From: Schizochytrium sp. CCTCC M209059
Taxonomy: Eukaryota; Sar; Bigyra; Thraustochytrida; Thraustochytriidae
DNA length: 64,000 bases
Direction: 5' to 3'
Assembly: GCA_000818945.1 (NCBI GenBank)
Contig: KN805398.1
Location: 267,743 to 331,742, forward strand
Positions 52,293 through 63,200 of the stretch are shown in pieces (the first letter of the stretch is position 1; the number at the start of each line of letters is the position of its first letter). Under the pieces are notes generated by a model. The model worked only from the letters and a program-made list of their open reading frames with translations. It searched no databases and was not told where the DNA came from. The position numbers were made by a program, and so were the translations under genes.

Positions 52293-52799
52293 ATGCAGAC
52301 GCGAGGCGCGATGCTGCGCATGGCGATCTGTGCGATTGCCATGGCGCTGCTGACTGTTGCAACCAATGGTCAATTCGATCTGGAGTCCATCCTGAGCAAG
52401 ATGGACAAACCCCTTCCCGCCGACGCTCTCGGGTACGCCAAAAAGGCAGGCCCATACGTGAAGATTTTGACGAGCAACATCGAAAACGAGCAGTGCAAAA
52501 CAAATTGGGAAGGCCTGACCGATAAGGTTCTTGCGGGCGCGGAAAGCAGCGATGAATTCACCGTTCTCCAGCTCGTTAAGCAAATTTGCACCATTGGCAG
52601 CGAGTGCTTTACAGAAGCGATTGCCAAGTTGCAGAGCATGGTCGAAGGCAGTGCTTTTATCAAGGGCGCCGCCGAAGCTCAGCTTAAAAAGTATGGAATG
52701 AGCGTAGAGCAAATCGCGACCGGGGCCCCTCTCATTTTCGAGGCGGCCTGCGCCCAAATTTCGTCCTTTTCCGGTGGCGTTGCCGAGAAGGAACTTTAG
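52293..52799 (+). CDS. Small secreted protein, unknown family
   Basis: 168 residues, or 162 from the second ATG at 52311. A clear signal peptide (MLRMAICAIAMALLTVATNG) with a likely cleavage before QFDLESI. The mature part of about 140 residues is mostly helical with four Cys (in EQCKTN, KQICTIGSECF and EAACAQIS), which could form two disulfides. There is no membrane segment or ER-retention end. The size, Cys count and helices recall small secreted helical proteins such as elicitins, but the Cys spacing does not match well enough to name one. Confidence 0.75.
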   Translation: MQTRGAMLRMAICAIAMALLTVATNGQFDLESILSKMDKPLPADALGYAKKAGPYVKILTSNIENEQCKTNWEGLTDKVLAGAESSDEFTVLQLVKQICTIGSECFTEAIAKLQSMVEGSAFIKGAAEAQLKKYGMSVEQIATGAPLIFEAACAQISSFSGGVAEKEL

Positions 52800-53146
52800 A
52801 AAGTTTAAACGTCCAAAATCATGATTTTCTGCGGCGACAGCTATTGATGGAGAGGCGATCACCGCGCAGCGCGCAGCAAAGAATTTCGCAGCATCAAACT
52901 CGACGAAGAAAAATCACTTGATCGATCTACCTAGCAATACGGAGCATTTTGCAACAAAAATCAGAGGGGCAAAACGCTCATCATCATTTCAGAGAGGGGG
53001 AAGAGAAAAGTAAAAGAAAGAAAAGATGTGGAGAGGAGAGGAGAGGAGTGGAGCGAAGCGGAGAGAAAATGAAGAGGGAAATGGACATACATGAAGTCTT
53101 GCGCGCAGAGCGTCTCCCCGTCAACGCCACCGGCGGAAACACGCAA
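52800..53146. other. Convergent 3' spacer with GGAGA repeats
   Basis: 347 bp between two convergent stop codons. A purine run (GAGAGGAGAGGAG type) fills about 52990-53070. No gene seen. Confidence 0.5.
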
Positions 53147-53689
53147 TTAGTTCATCTCCTGCTCCGCGCGAAGGTATTCGCCAATATCAGCTTGGTGCAG
53201 CACCGCAATAGCAGTCGGCTCCAAGTTTGCCATTGTTGAGGTCGACTGCGCGGCAAGCCCGAAACCAAGCGGTACGCTTGACAAACTATACACAACGACA
53301 CCCGCATACTGAGGCGTCCCCTCGGTGATCTTACCCAAACCAGTCTTCGTGACGTGGTGTCCGTACAAAAAGCTCATCTCCGAGTTGGCCTTGACCCAGA
53401 CCTTGTACTTGGCATACTGTGCCACGAAGTCGAGGCAGTGAATCGTGAGATGAAACTTGCCCGACTTGGTGAACTTGCCAAACAGTGTGCCGAGAGCGAC
53501 GAGGTTGTCCCGGCTCACATTTGACGCGCTCTTCAGCTGTGACTCGCTCAGATAATAGACGCGTTGTTTCTGTAGCCTGAACACGTGCCTCTCATCCTTG
53601 CGGTCAAGCAGACGTGCCACGTCCTGGCCCATGTACTTGGTCAACTTCTCAAAGACCGCCTTGGTCTCATCGTCCGTGAGGGGCCGCAT
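53147..53689 (-). CDS. NIP7: 60S ribosome biogenesis protein NIP7
   Basis: 180 residues, one exon, the usual length of eukaryotic NIP7. It starts MRPLTDDETKAVFEKLTKYM, closely matching the family. RVYYLSESQLKSASNVSRDN and LGTLFGKFTKSGKFHLTIHC complete the N-terminal domain. The C-terminal PUA domain (about 95-170) has VWVKANSEMSFLYGHHVTKT and SSVPLGFGLAAQSTSTM. NIP7 acts in the nucleolus in pre-rRNA processing and 60S assembly. The ATG chosen matches the family start; the frame upstream lacks similarity. Confidence 0.95.
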   Translation of the reverse strand: MRPLTDDETKAVFEKLTKYMGQDVARLLDRKDERHVFRLQKQRVYYLSESQLKSASNVSRDNLVALGTLFGKFTKSGKFHLTIHCLDFVAQYAKYKVWVKANSEMSFLYGHHVTKTGLGKITEGTPQYAGVVVYSLSSVPLGFGLAAQSTSTMANLEPTAIAVLHQADIGEYLRAEQEMN

Positions 53690-53893
53690 CGTAACCTTGG
53701 CCGCGTTGACGTGAAAGACTCCCGCTCCGGCCTCGCTCCGGCGGCCTGGCTGCTCTCCTCGCGCGCCCGCTCGCCCGCCTACGTGCCTGCCTGCCTCGGC
53801 CGCCGCTCGCAACCTGGTTCTGGCGGACCCGCGCCACCCGGCCACCCCCACCACCAGTGCCGAGCTCTCTCGGCTGACGCGGCCTAAAGCCAT

Positions 53894-54136
53894 TTAGGCC
53901 ACTTGTTTCGCCGGGAGCCCTGGCTGCAGCAAGTCCCTGCAAGACTTTTGTTTTAGCTGAGCGTCGCGGGAGACGAACTTGACTGCGAGCTTCTTCGAGG
54001 CCAAAAAAGGAGGGAGGGAGATGGCAATTGGGGCCGTGACACCACAATTGTTTTTTTGAAGCTGTTCGTACAATCCCAAAACAAGGCGTAGAATCTCGAA
54101 AAGCGGCTCGTTGCACAAGAAGGGCCTCTTTCTCAT
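53894..54136 (-). CDS. Small ORF, possible gene or 3' exon
   Basis: 80 codons from ATG 54136 (MRKRPFLCNEPLFEILRLVL) to TAA 53894, with mixed, protein-like composition and a helical stretch (EPLFEILRLVLGLYEQLQKN). The frame is open further upstream, after an AG at 54181, so it could be the last exon of a spliced gene. It lies between NIP7 and the receptor gene, on the same strand. The family is not recognised. Confidence 0.3.
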   Translation of the reverse strand: MRKRPFLCNEPLFEILRLVLGLYEQLQKNNCGVTAPIAISLPPFLASKKLAVKFVSRDAQLKQKSCRDLLQPGLPAKQVA

Positions 54137-54269
54137 CTTACTATTCAAGAATGGCAACAAATTATAATATTCTTCAGCTGACACAGCTTCCTAGGGCCTA
54201 CTTGCGACTCTAGAAGAGTACAACACCGTCTGGTCTCTCTTTCTATAGTGGCCATGTCGGACTCTCTCC

Positions 54270-57200
54270 TCACGTCTTCGAGAGACTCAAGGTTTTCTCG
54301 GAAGAAAAGTGCGCATCTTCGGAAGCATCTTCTTCGGAAGCATCTTCTTCCCACATCGCGACTTGTCGTGGTTCAGGACTGTTAGGAGGGGCTACCGCCA
54401 TGAGACGATCGCTTGATCCGAGCTTGGCGAGTTCAATCGAAGGCATCTCAAACGATGTGTGGTTGTGATTATCACCTGGTTCCCGGGGCTTTCCCACCGC
54501 GCTCTCGACGTTGTTCTCGGCTCCATCAATGTTGCCTTGATCTCGAACGCCGTCGTGCGTGCTGCCTACAAGCGTTGACACCACGAAGGCGGCTATCTCA
54601 AGGACACAAACCCACACGACCACAGGTGATGTCTGAGATGGGGTAATGGAACTCACTTTTGTCAGCGAGTTGACGCCGAGGGCCAAAACAACCAGCAGCA
54701 CGTGCGAGATGATCTCGAAACACTCGTCGTCCTCACGGGTATAAGGTTTAAAGTACAAGAGTACGCTCAAGAAAAAGATGCTTGTCGCGATCAGGTAATT
54801 TGATGCCAAACGAAAGCTCACGAGCAGCATCAAGAGGAAACCAGAAGTCAGCATCAACCGACGAAAGAGCTCCAGACAAGCATACCAGCCAAGTCCTCTT
54901 CGGTATTTTTCCTGTACAGACCGTGCCGCCGTCACAAGGGAGCTTCGCCAACCACGCCCTCGGGGCTTGTCCGAATCAAAGGTCTTTTGCATGTGAATGC
55001 CCGTCGCCAATAACAGCACCACGCCAACCGGGTAAACTGCAATCATTACGCCCGCGTATACACGCATGACTTGGCTGACATCGCTGTCGAAATCGATTGT
55101 CGGATCACGCTGAAGAACACGCAAAGGCCGCGGATCGGGGTTGCCGTCTGCGTCGCGCTCGAAATAGGCAATGGAGTCATACACAAAAACGGACAAAATC
55201 GACGCCGAGACGCCCGGATACATGAAGACGATGAGCTCTGTAAACACGCGCACTGCCTGGTCTCGGACAGCATTTTGGTCAAGATCCATGAGTCTGCAAA
55301 TAAAGACTGTTACGAGCAACACGAAACCGCACAGCATCGGCCATACCGTGACCGCGATAACTTTTGCGTAGTAGTCCACATGTAGAACGCATCCCATCGA
55401 AAATACATGAAGAAATGAGCCGACATCCACGTTGAGCACAACTGTCGCACTTCCCCCGCCGTAGCTGATGATTCCCACAATTGTGCCGACTTCAAAGACA
55501 ATCTGGGCAAATTTGAGAAATATTAAAGCCTTTCCACGCGCCGCTCTCAAACAACGCTGCAAGAACGAGTCAAAGGAGCTGGACGTGAAATGGAACGAGG
55601 GTAAGCAAGATCTTCGCGGGCAAGACGAACAGCGCCGCCGTGGCATGCTTCTCGCGTTTGAGCGTTGTTGGGTGACAGAAATTGCCACGACGAAGATTGC
55701 AGGCACTAACGTCAAAATCAGCACGATAAAGGCCCAGACGACGACCTTGGCCATGTCTTGTGAGTTTCGCGTAGAGCTACACTGCTGGCATCGAGCAAAA
55801 CCGTCGAGTGCAAAGCCATTCTCGCAGCTTGCGCAAAGTGTACCAGTATGGTGAGGAGAGCAATACAGATCTTGCGACGAATCAAATGCTGAGTTCGATC
55901 TTGCTGAGGCTGCTGGTTCGCAAAACACAGGTTCGGGGCAGGCCCGCACATCCAAGCTGGTATTGGCAATACGCCAGAAATGCTGCTTGATTGGCAGCAT
56001 CTCAATCACAAGACCATCTTCGGTACAATTCGCACCAGCACGTAGCTTTTCGTAGGCGTCGCAGCTGAGTGCAGATGTCTCGTTCTCGCTCACGACGAAT
56101 CCGATGCCAGCCACACACTCACTTGACCGAATTGTCCCCGTTGACGCCGTGCTGCCACGATCTGCTGGGCACGGGTAGCAAGCCGCAGCTGTGAGACTTT
56201 GACGATAGTAGCCTCGAGGACATGGGACGCAAACTTGAGCATTCGGATCACGTTCATAGCCAAGCTCGCAGTACTCCGCTTCACAATCGGTCTGCCCAAG
56301 AGAAAAGGTGGTAAAGCCTTTCGGACATTTTGCACAGGATTCAGCACCGAGAGAAGACTTGTTGTGACCAAGTCTGCATTCTCGGCAAATGTTGCTGCTT
56401 GTGTCAAGCTCAAAGCCTGGGCCACATGTGCAGGCGTCTTCATGGACCTCAAACGTCGTTTCACACTTGCATTGCATCTTGCTGATGGCCCCAGGCTCGG
56501 TTGTGTCGGACCAATTCGGACAGCGAGTGCAGGCGTAGAGGCCATACGACGGCTTGTAGAATCCACGCGGGCATGACTCGCACGAGTTTGTCTCGGCCTT
56601 GAATGAGGTGCCGGGTGCGCATGTGCAATCGCCGATCTGGTCTTCGTTGGAGCTGGCCAGGTCGCGCACAAAGGTCCCGGTGCATCCGCACTGGGATAAA
56701 AGGCTGGCTCCACTAATGTCAGTATCGGTTCTTTCTGGGCATGGCGTGCAGGCTTGCAACCCGTAAAGAGACTTGTAGGTACCTCGAGAGCAAAGCTCAC
56801 AGTCGTCTCTCTCTCCATTGTAGTAGAAGCCGGGCGGACAGGTGCACGCGTTTACTGCGGAGCTCGCATCGCGCTCAAATATGCCTTCACATTCGCACTG
56901 TGACACGTCTGTAGCTCCTGCAACGGCCGTCTCAGTTCGCTCAGGACAAGCTAAACACGCGTCAAGACCGAGCACAGATTTGTAGGAACCTCGTGAGCAC
57001 GGCTCGCAAGTATCCGTTTTATCATTGTATGATGAGCCAGCTGGGCAGGTGCATGTATGCGTATCGTCCATCACAAACGGCGAGAGGCACGTACATTTCT
57101 CAATGGGTGGATAAAGAGGATAGATGAATGTTCCGGGCTGAAGGTTGGTCGTTGAGCGTGGTGGGCAGGTGCTTGCGCAGTCAGGACCGTAGCGACCCGG

Positions 57201-59552
57201 CGCGCATTGCTCACACGCGACGCCTTGGAATTGAGAGGAACAAACGCATGTTCCTGCTGCGAATGCTGCTCCAGAGAGACCCTGGGAATGCTGCGCAAGA
57301 AGGTAAATATCGGATGTGCCTGCATTCTTGCTGGACGCGCATTGGCCGCGTCCACCGGAACACTGAGACGCGCAGTCTGAGGCCGTGTTGATGATTGGTA
57401 TGAACTTGCTGCCGGACCATAGCACGATGTCAAGATCGCTATCGCCATCAAGATCAACGACAGCTTTTATATCTGCTTCAGGAATCTCCTCCGAGGAAGG
57501 AAGAGCAACTTCCATAAAGTCTCCATTGCTCACGCTTTTTGAGAGTCGGATGTGAGGAGGCAAGGACGTGTCCGCGTTGACGACGACTGCTTCCATGCGT
57601 CCATCGCTGTCAACGTCCCTGAACGCGATACTTGAAAAATCGGAAATGTTGAGACTAAAGCCATTCACTTGCACAAACACACCGAATCGACCGTGCTCGT
57701 CCTTGTTTTGAATATACGTGCCTTCGAAGTAAGCGAACGCGACAGATGCTATGCGACTGACGAGACAAAATGCATAACGCTCGCCAGGAAATGGGCTCGT
57801 GACAATCCCTGAACTGCAAAAACTAGGTTCGGCGTCTCTGAATGGATACTCTTCCTCAGGTATCTGCACAAAAGCACCATCCACATTTTCAAAGAATAGC
57901 CAGTCGTCGCCAGTCAAAACCAAATCAAGATCATCGTCGTCATCAAGGTCCACAAAAGATGTCGCTTTTGTTGCAGACAAGCTCGAAGAAGAGATTGAAC
58001 CCACCTCAAAAGTTCTTGCGGGCGCCCCTTGAGATGACACCGGGCCACCTGTCACGTGAACAAACCTGTGATAGTCGTCATTGCGAATGTATGTGATGAG
58101 GCCATGCGTATCATTAATATTGCCAACGCAAAGAAGATCATCGTCTCCATCTCCATCGTAGTCCACAAAGTTTATCAAGTGATGACTGAAACAATTCTCT
58201 AGGCCCCAATGCTCGAGAAAATCGTCAATACTCGCATCGTCCACGAAAGAAAACGATGCGATCTCAGGAGCAAAACGTGAGAAATACCATACATTTCGTT
58301 CGCTGAAAATGACAATCTCGTCGTAGCCCTTGCCGAAGATATCGGCAACGAGAAAAGAGTGTGCGCACAGTGATAGCAAGGAAGCGGTACAATCTGGGAA
58401 ACCCACAATGTTGAACGCACGCTCAGGACTATTGGGAATTGTAAAGATCGGCCATGAAGACCTTCCAGCATTCTTCACAAGACGCACTCCATCTTCAGCC
58501 AGGAGAAGCACATCCATGAGTCCATCTCCATCAATATCACTCACGGCCACGTCAATCACGAGACCTGTACTCGGTGCTGCCATTGCAAAGCCTTGTTCCC
58601 ACTTTTGTCTATCCGCTGTTCCAACGTTTGGCCAAAAGTGAAGATCACCGGAGGCAAGGACGAAGACCAGGTCGTCGAGCCCGTCGCCAGTAAAGTCAGA
58701 GAACTGAACGCGCAAGACGACATCGGCATTGTCGCCTGACCCACTACCCAAGTCGCCAATCGCAAAAACAGCGTTGTCTTTTGGTCTTAGGTCAAATCCC
58801 CCGCTTTCATCTTTTGATTGCACCGGGTTCTCGAAGAAGCGAAGGACATTGATCGATCCTTCGATGCAGGGCATGACCCAGTCCAACTCTCCATCACCAT
58901 CGACATCAGCAAAGGTATGCAATGATTGACAGCTTGACAGTAGACTATCTAGAGTGCCTGTATCGTGTGGGCCTATGCCTATCATATTGAATTCATCGCT
59001 TTCACGATTGAAGGTAAAGCTAGCAATACCACCATACGCTCCACCAATGCGGAACATGAAGATGTCATTGTCATCGATGAGTACAGATGCAGGAGCACCT
59101 TTCCCATGATACACTCCAACGATCTGGGACGTTTGAGCAAATGCGTTCGTCTCAGTCCTCACAAATTGCCCTTCGACTTTTAAGTGGCAACGGCCCTGCG
59201 CGTTCGCGCTTTCGTGTCCATCAAAACACGCGCCGCAGGTCTCCCCATCGGCGCTCTCTTCCCGGTGGAAGGAGCTACAGTCCGGCTTTGGGCGCACGCA
59301 TAGATCCTCTCCCACGAGGCACGTCCAGTCGCCGCTCACGGGCGTCAGCACCGTGCCGTCCTGCTCGTGACACCGCGCCGCGAGCGGCTGCGCGCCCTCG
59401 CCGCAGTCCGGGTCGCGCTCGCCGCAGCCGCAGTCGCAGCCGTCTCCGCTGCCCCGCCTCGCCTCGTCGCACGTCCACGCGGCCCGGCACGCAACGACGA
59501 GAGCGGCCACCACCAGCGCCAGCGCCGTCGCCGGCCTCGCCCTCGCGCGCAT
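54270..59552 (-). CDS. Receptor-like protein: FG-GAP, Cys-rich repeats, 7 TM
   Basis: 1760 residues, one exon. The signal peptide is about 1-24 (ATALALVVAALVVACRAAW). Residues of about 200-715 carry Asp-rich FG-GAP/integrin-alpha-like Ca-binding loops (DVDGDGELDW, DFTGDGLDDL, DIDGDGLMDV, DYDGDGDDDL, DLDGDSDLDI), the sign of a beta-propeller. Residues of about 720-1165 are EGF/ephrin-receptor-like (GCC2_GCC3) Cys repeats of the form C-x2-C-x-R-G-x-Y-K...C-x2-C-P. The C-terminal part has about seven hydrophobic segments (for example VVWAFIVLILTLVPAIFVVA and LIVFMYPGVSASILSVFVYD), then an acidic cytosolic tail. It is likely a plasma-membrane receptor or adhesion protein. The ligand is unknown. 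Confidence 0.85.
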   Translation of the reverse strand: MRARARPATALALVVAALVVACRAAWTCDEARRGSGDGCDCGCGERDPDCGEGAQPLAARCHEQDGTVLTPVSGDWTCLVGEDLCVRPKPDCSSFHREESADGETCGACFDGHESANAQGRCHLKVEGQFVRTETNAFAQTSQIVGVYHGKGAPASVLIDDNDIFMFRIGGAYGGIASFTFNRESDEFNMIGIGPHDTGTLDSLLSSCQSLHTFADVDGDGELDWVMPCIEGSINVLRFFENPVQSKDESGGFDLRPKDNAVFAIGDLGSGSGDNADVVLRVQFSDFTGDGLDDLVFVLASGDLHFWPNVGTADRQKWEQGFAMAAPSTGLVIDVAVSDIDGDGLMDVLLLAEDGVRLVKNAGRSSWPIFTIPNSPERAFNIVGFPDCTASLLSLCAHSFLVADIFGKGYDEIVIFSERNVWYFSRFAPEIASFSFVDDASIDDFLEHWGLENCFSHHLINFVDYDGDGDDDLLCVGNINDTHGLITYIRNDDYHRFVHVTGGPVSSQGAPARTFEVGSISSSSLSATKATSFVDLDDDDDLDLVLTGDDWLFFENVDGAFVQIPEEEYPFRDAEPSFCSSGIVTSPFPGERYAFCLVSRIASVAFAYFEGTYIQNKDEHGRFGVFVQVNGFSLNISDFSSIAFRDVDSDGRMEAVVVNADTSLPPHIRLSKSVSNGDFMEVALPSSEEIPEADIKAVVDLDGDSDLDIVLWSGSKFIPIINTASDCASQCSGGRGQCASSKNAGTSDIYLLAQHSQGLSGAAFAAGTCVCSSQFQGVACEQCAPGRYGPDCASTCPPRSTTNLQPGTFIYPLYPPIEKCTCLSPFVMDDTHTCTCPAGSSYNDKTDTCEPCSRGSYKSVLGLDACLACPERTETAVAGATDVSQCECEGIFERDASSAVNACTCPPGFYYNGERDDCELCSRGTYKSLYGLQACTPCPERTDTDISGASLLSQCGCTGTFVRDLASSNEDQIGDCTCAPGTSFKAETNSCESCPRGFYKPSYGLYACTRCPNWSDTTEPGAISKMQCKCETTFEVHEDACTCGPGFELDTSSNICRECRLGHNKSSLGAESCAKCPKGFTTFSLGQTDCEAEYCELGYERDPNAQVCVPCPRGYYRQSLTAAACYPCPADRGSTASTGTIRSSECVAGIGFVVSENETSALSCDAYEKLRAGANCTEDGLVIEMLPIKQHFWRIANTSLDVRACPEPVFCEPAASARSNSAFDSSQDLYCSPHHTGTLCASCENGFALDGFARCQQCSSTRNSQDMAKVVVWAFIVLILTLVPAIFVVAISVTQQRSNARSMPRRRCSSCPRRSCLPSFHFTSSSFDSFLQRCLRAARGKALIFLKFAQIVFEVGTIVGIISYGGGSATVVLNVDVGSFLHVFSMGCVLHVDYYAKVIAVTVWPMLCGFVLLVTVFICRLMDLDQNAVRDQAVRVFTELIVFMYPGVSASILSVFVYDSIAYFERDADGNPDPRPLRVLQRDPTIDFDSDVSQVMRVYAGVMIAVYPVGVVLLLATGIHMQKTFDSDKPRGRGWRSSLVTAARSVQEKYRRGLGWYACLELFRRLMLTSGFLLMLLVSFRLASNYLIATSIFFLSVLLYFKPYTREDDECFEIISHVLLVVLALGVNSLTKVSSITPSQTSPVVVWVCVLEIAAFVVSTLVGSTHDGVRDQGNIDGAENNVESAVGKPREPGDNHNHTSFEMPSIELAKLGSSDRLMAVAPPNSPEPRQVAMWEEDASEEDASEDAHFSSEKTLSLSKT

Positions 59553-60238
59553 GTTTGCCTTGCTTCGTCTTTTGCTCGCGCCCGGCGAGCAGCCGCGCCT
59601 TCTGCCGCCCTTCGATGCCGCTCGGCCCGGCCGCCCTCGCCGACGCGCGCGAGGGCGCGAGGGCTTTGCCAGTCTGCATGCGCGCGCAGCGAACGCGGCG
59701 GCGGCGACGACGAGGAGCCGCGCGCGAGCCTCGGAGAAGGCTGGTTGAAGACACACAGTGGGTCGCTCGCAAAGAGTCCCGCCCCCTCAAAAGAGAGTCT
59801 GGTTCTGTTGCGGCCACCTGGACCAGCAGCTTGCCCATTATGGCGCAAGTATGGACAATGGGCTATACGCGGTCGCCAAATACTTTATACCTGCGAAGGA
59901 GAATGCGTGTTGAATACAAGACCGAGAAAAGTTTATGCGACTCCTTCCCAGTCGCAGTCGCTGATGCGTAGAAATCAACTCCCTGTTGACGTCCCGGCCG
60001 AATCACAGGTGCAAAGAGGAACATGCGCTAAAGGTAACGCCTCAACAGACTGCCACCTTGCTTGACGTTTACTGAACAAGGTAAAAAGAAGCCCTGCTCC
60101 TGTCATAAAGCTCGGAGCGCGGCGTCAACAAATCAGCATAAGATCTTTTTCCCTTTTCTCTATGAGGGTTCGAAGTTTAACGCGTGTGATGGTGTCAGCG
60201 TCACTCGAGTGACGCTTCGAATACCCTGAGATATCGCG
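59553..60238. other. Spacer between the two receptor paralogs
   Basis: 686 bp: promoter and 5' UTR of the 54270-59552 gene, then the 3' UTR of the upstream paralog. A 20-bp perfect palindrome lies at 60197-60216. No gene seen. Confidence 0.5.
60197..60216. repeat. 20-bp perfect palindrome
   Basis: AGCGTCACTCGAGTGACGCT is its own reverse complement. It sits 23 bp past the stop codon of the second receptor gene, so its RNA would form a hairpin at the start of the 3' UTR. Confidence 0.95.
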
Positions 60239-63200
60239 TCATATTCTGGATATTTCCCCTGCAGTTCCCGAGGAAGATTGACCGTCCTTTTCGGCACCTA
60301 CCTTCCACAATGACGTTTGTCTCGCTTCCGGGCTGTTCGGCGGAACGATGGTCACGAGGCCATCGCTTGACCCGGTCAAAACGAAATCGAGCGAACGAGT
60401 CTTTTCGGACTCAGAATCGTGACCAACCGCTCCACTTCCTTTCCGCGCGTCATCCATATCGCTTGCGTTTCCATCGACATCGTCTTCATGTCGCACACCA
60501 GCAAAGGTACTGCCCAAAAGAGTCGTCACAACGAATGCGACAAGCTCAAGTGAGCAGATCCACACCACGAGAGGTGATGTCTTGGAGGGGGTGATCAAAC
60601 TCACCCTTGTCAGCGAGTTCACACCAAGAGCCAGAGCGACAAGCAGCACCTGCGAGATGATCTCGAACCACCCATCGTCTGGACGCGCATATGGCTTGAA
60701 GTAGAGAAGAACACACAAGAAGAAGACGCTGGAAGCGATCAAATAGTTCGACGCCAGTCGAAAGCTCGCGAGCAGCATCAGCAGAAACCCAGAGGTCAAC
60801 ATCAAACGACGGATGAGCTCCAGACATGCATACCATCCAAGTCCGCTCCGATACTTGTGCTGCACACAGCGCGCCACGGTCATCAGAACCCCTCGCCATC
60901 CTTGTGCTTCCGCGTTTTTCTCACCAAACCTCCGCTCCATGTGAATGCCAGCTGCCAAAAGTAGCACAACACCCACTGGATACACGCCGATCATCACACT
61001 CGCGTATACTTTCATTGCTCGACTTGCATCGCTGTCATAGTCGATCGTCGGATCGCGCTGAAGCACTCGCAAAGGCCACGGATCAGGATTGCCATCTGCA
61101 TCGCGCTCATAGTAGCTGATGGAGTCGTACACGAAGACAGACAGAATCGTCGCCGATATACCTGGATACACAAAGACAATGATCTCTGTGAACACACGCA
61201 CTGCAAGATCACGAGCCGAGTCTCGGCCCCATCCCATACATCTGCATATCGACACTGTCGCAAACAGCGCCAGCGCACACAGCATCGGCCACACAGTGAC
61301 CGCAATGACGATTACGTAGTAGTTGACCTCTGCAACGCAGCCCATCGTGAAGACTTGAAGAAGTGTACCGACATTGGCATTGAGAATCGCTGTCACAGCG
61401 GTCCCGCCGTAGCTGATCATACCCACAATAGTGCCAACCTCGACAACGATCTGCGCAAACTTGAGTAAAATCAGTGCCTTCCCGCGAATTGCTGCCACAA
61501 ATCGCTGCAAGAACGAGTCCGACGACCCAGAAGCGCGAGTGCATGATCCGATGCAAGATACGACCGTATGCGGAAAGCAACGCTGCTTTGTCTTTGCTTC
61601 CGTAGCGGCTCGCTGTCTTACGATGGACATATAGATCACAAAGATTGCAGGAGCCAGCGTCAAGACAAGCACGATCACCGCCCACGCAACAGCCTTGACC
61701 ATGTCCTGCGACTTTCGAGCAGAGTCGCACTCGCGGCATCGGGAGCTTCCGTCGAGCGCATAGCCGTCCTCGCAGCTTGCGCAGAGCGTGCCGATATGAT
61801 GTGGCGAGCAGTACGGGTTCTGCGCAGCCGAAGTAGACGCTGCGCTGGACCGTTTCAACGCCGGTGGTTTGCAGAATACAGGCTCTGGGCAGGCTCGCAC
61901 GTCCAAGCTGGTGTTGGCAATGCGCCAGTAGTGCTGATTGATGGGCAGCATCTCGATCACAAGACCATCCTCGCTGCAGTTCGCGCCGACACGGAGTTTC
62001 TCATAGCTGTCGCAACTCAGCGCAGACGTCTCGTTTTCGCTCACGACATATCCAATACCGGCCACGCAATCGACCAGCGAGGTAGCTCCTGTTGATGCAG
62101 TGCTGTCTCGATCTGTAGGACACGGATAGCAGGCTGGTGCCGTGAGATCTTGGCGAAAGTAGCCTCGCGGACAAGGAACGCAGGATTGGGCATTGGAGTC
62201 GCGCTCGTAGCCAAGCTCGCAATGTTCCGGCTCACACAAAGTTTGCCCACTTGAGAACGTGGTCGAGCCTTCAGGGCACGTCGTGCATGACTCCGTTCCG
62301 GGACTCGACTTGTTGTGGCCGAGCCTACATTCTCGGCAGAAGCCGCTGGTTGTATCGAGCTCAAAGCCAGAGCCACAGGTGCAGGCGTCTTCGTGCAACT
62401 CGAACGTCGTTTCGCACTCGCACTGCACCTTGCTGATGGCACTAGGCTCAGTAGTGTCAGACCAGTCCGGACATGCAGTGCAAGGCTCAAGGCCATAAGA
62501 GGCTTTATAGAACCCTCGCGCGCATGACTCGCATGTTGTTGTATTTGCCTTGAAGGTGGTGCCAGGTGCGCATGTGCATTTACTCGTCTGCCCCTCGTTT
62601 ACACTGAAGGGGTTGGGCACAAAGGTGTCGGTGCAAACGCACTGAGACAAAAGGCTAGCTCCACTGCTCCCAGTGTCAGTCCTCTCTGGACATGACGTGC
62701 ATGCCTCAAGACCATAAGACGATTTGTAGGTCCCGCGCGAGCACGACTCGCATGTTGTTGTTTCAGCGTTATAGGTTGTGCCAGGAGCGCATGTACAATC
62801 TCCCGCCTGATCCTCGTCGGAACTGGAGGGACCGCGAACGAAAGTACTTTTGCACATGCACTGAGACAAGAGACTAGCACCGCTTTTCTCAGTGTCGGTT
62901 CTCTCCGGACATGCAGTGCATAAATCAAGGCCATAAGACAATTTGTAAGTCCCGCGCGAGCATGACTCACAAGTCATCGTTTCAGCGTTCAAGGTGGTGC
63001 CAGGAGCGCATGTACAATCGCCCGTCTGGTCTTCATTGGAGCTGGAGGGACTACGCACAAAAGTGCTGGTGCAAACACATTGTGACAAAAGGCTGGCTCC
63101 ACTGATGCCAGTGTCGGCTCTGACCGGACATGCTGAGCAGACTTGCAAGCCAAAGAACTTTTGTACGTGCCTGGAGAGCAGGGCTCGCAGTCTAGACTCT

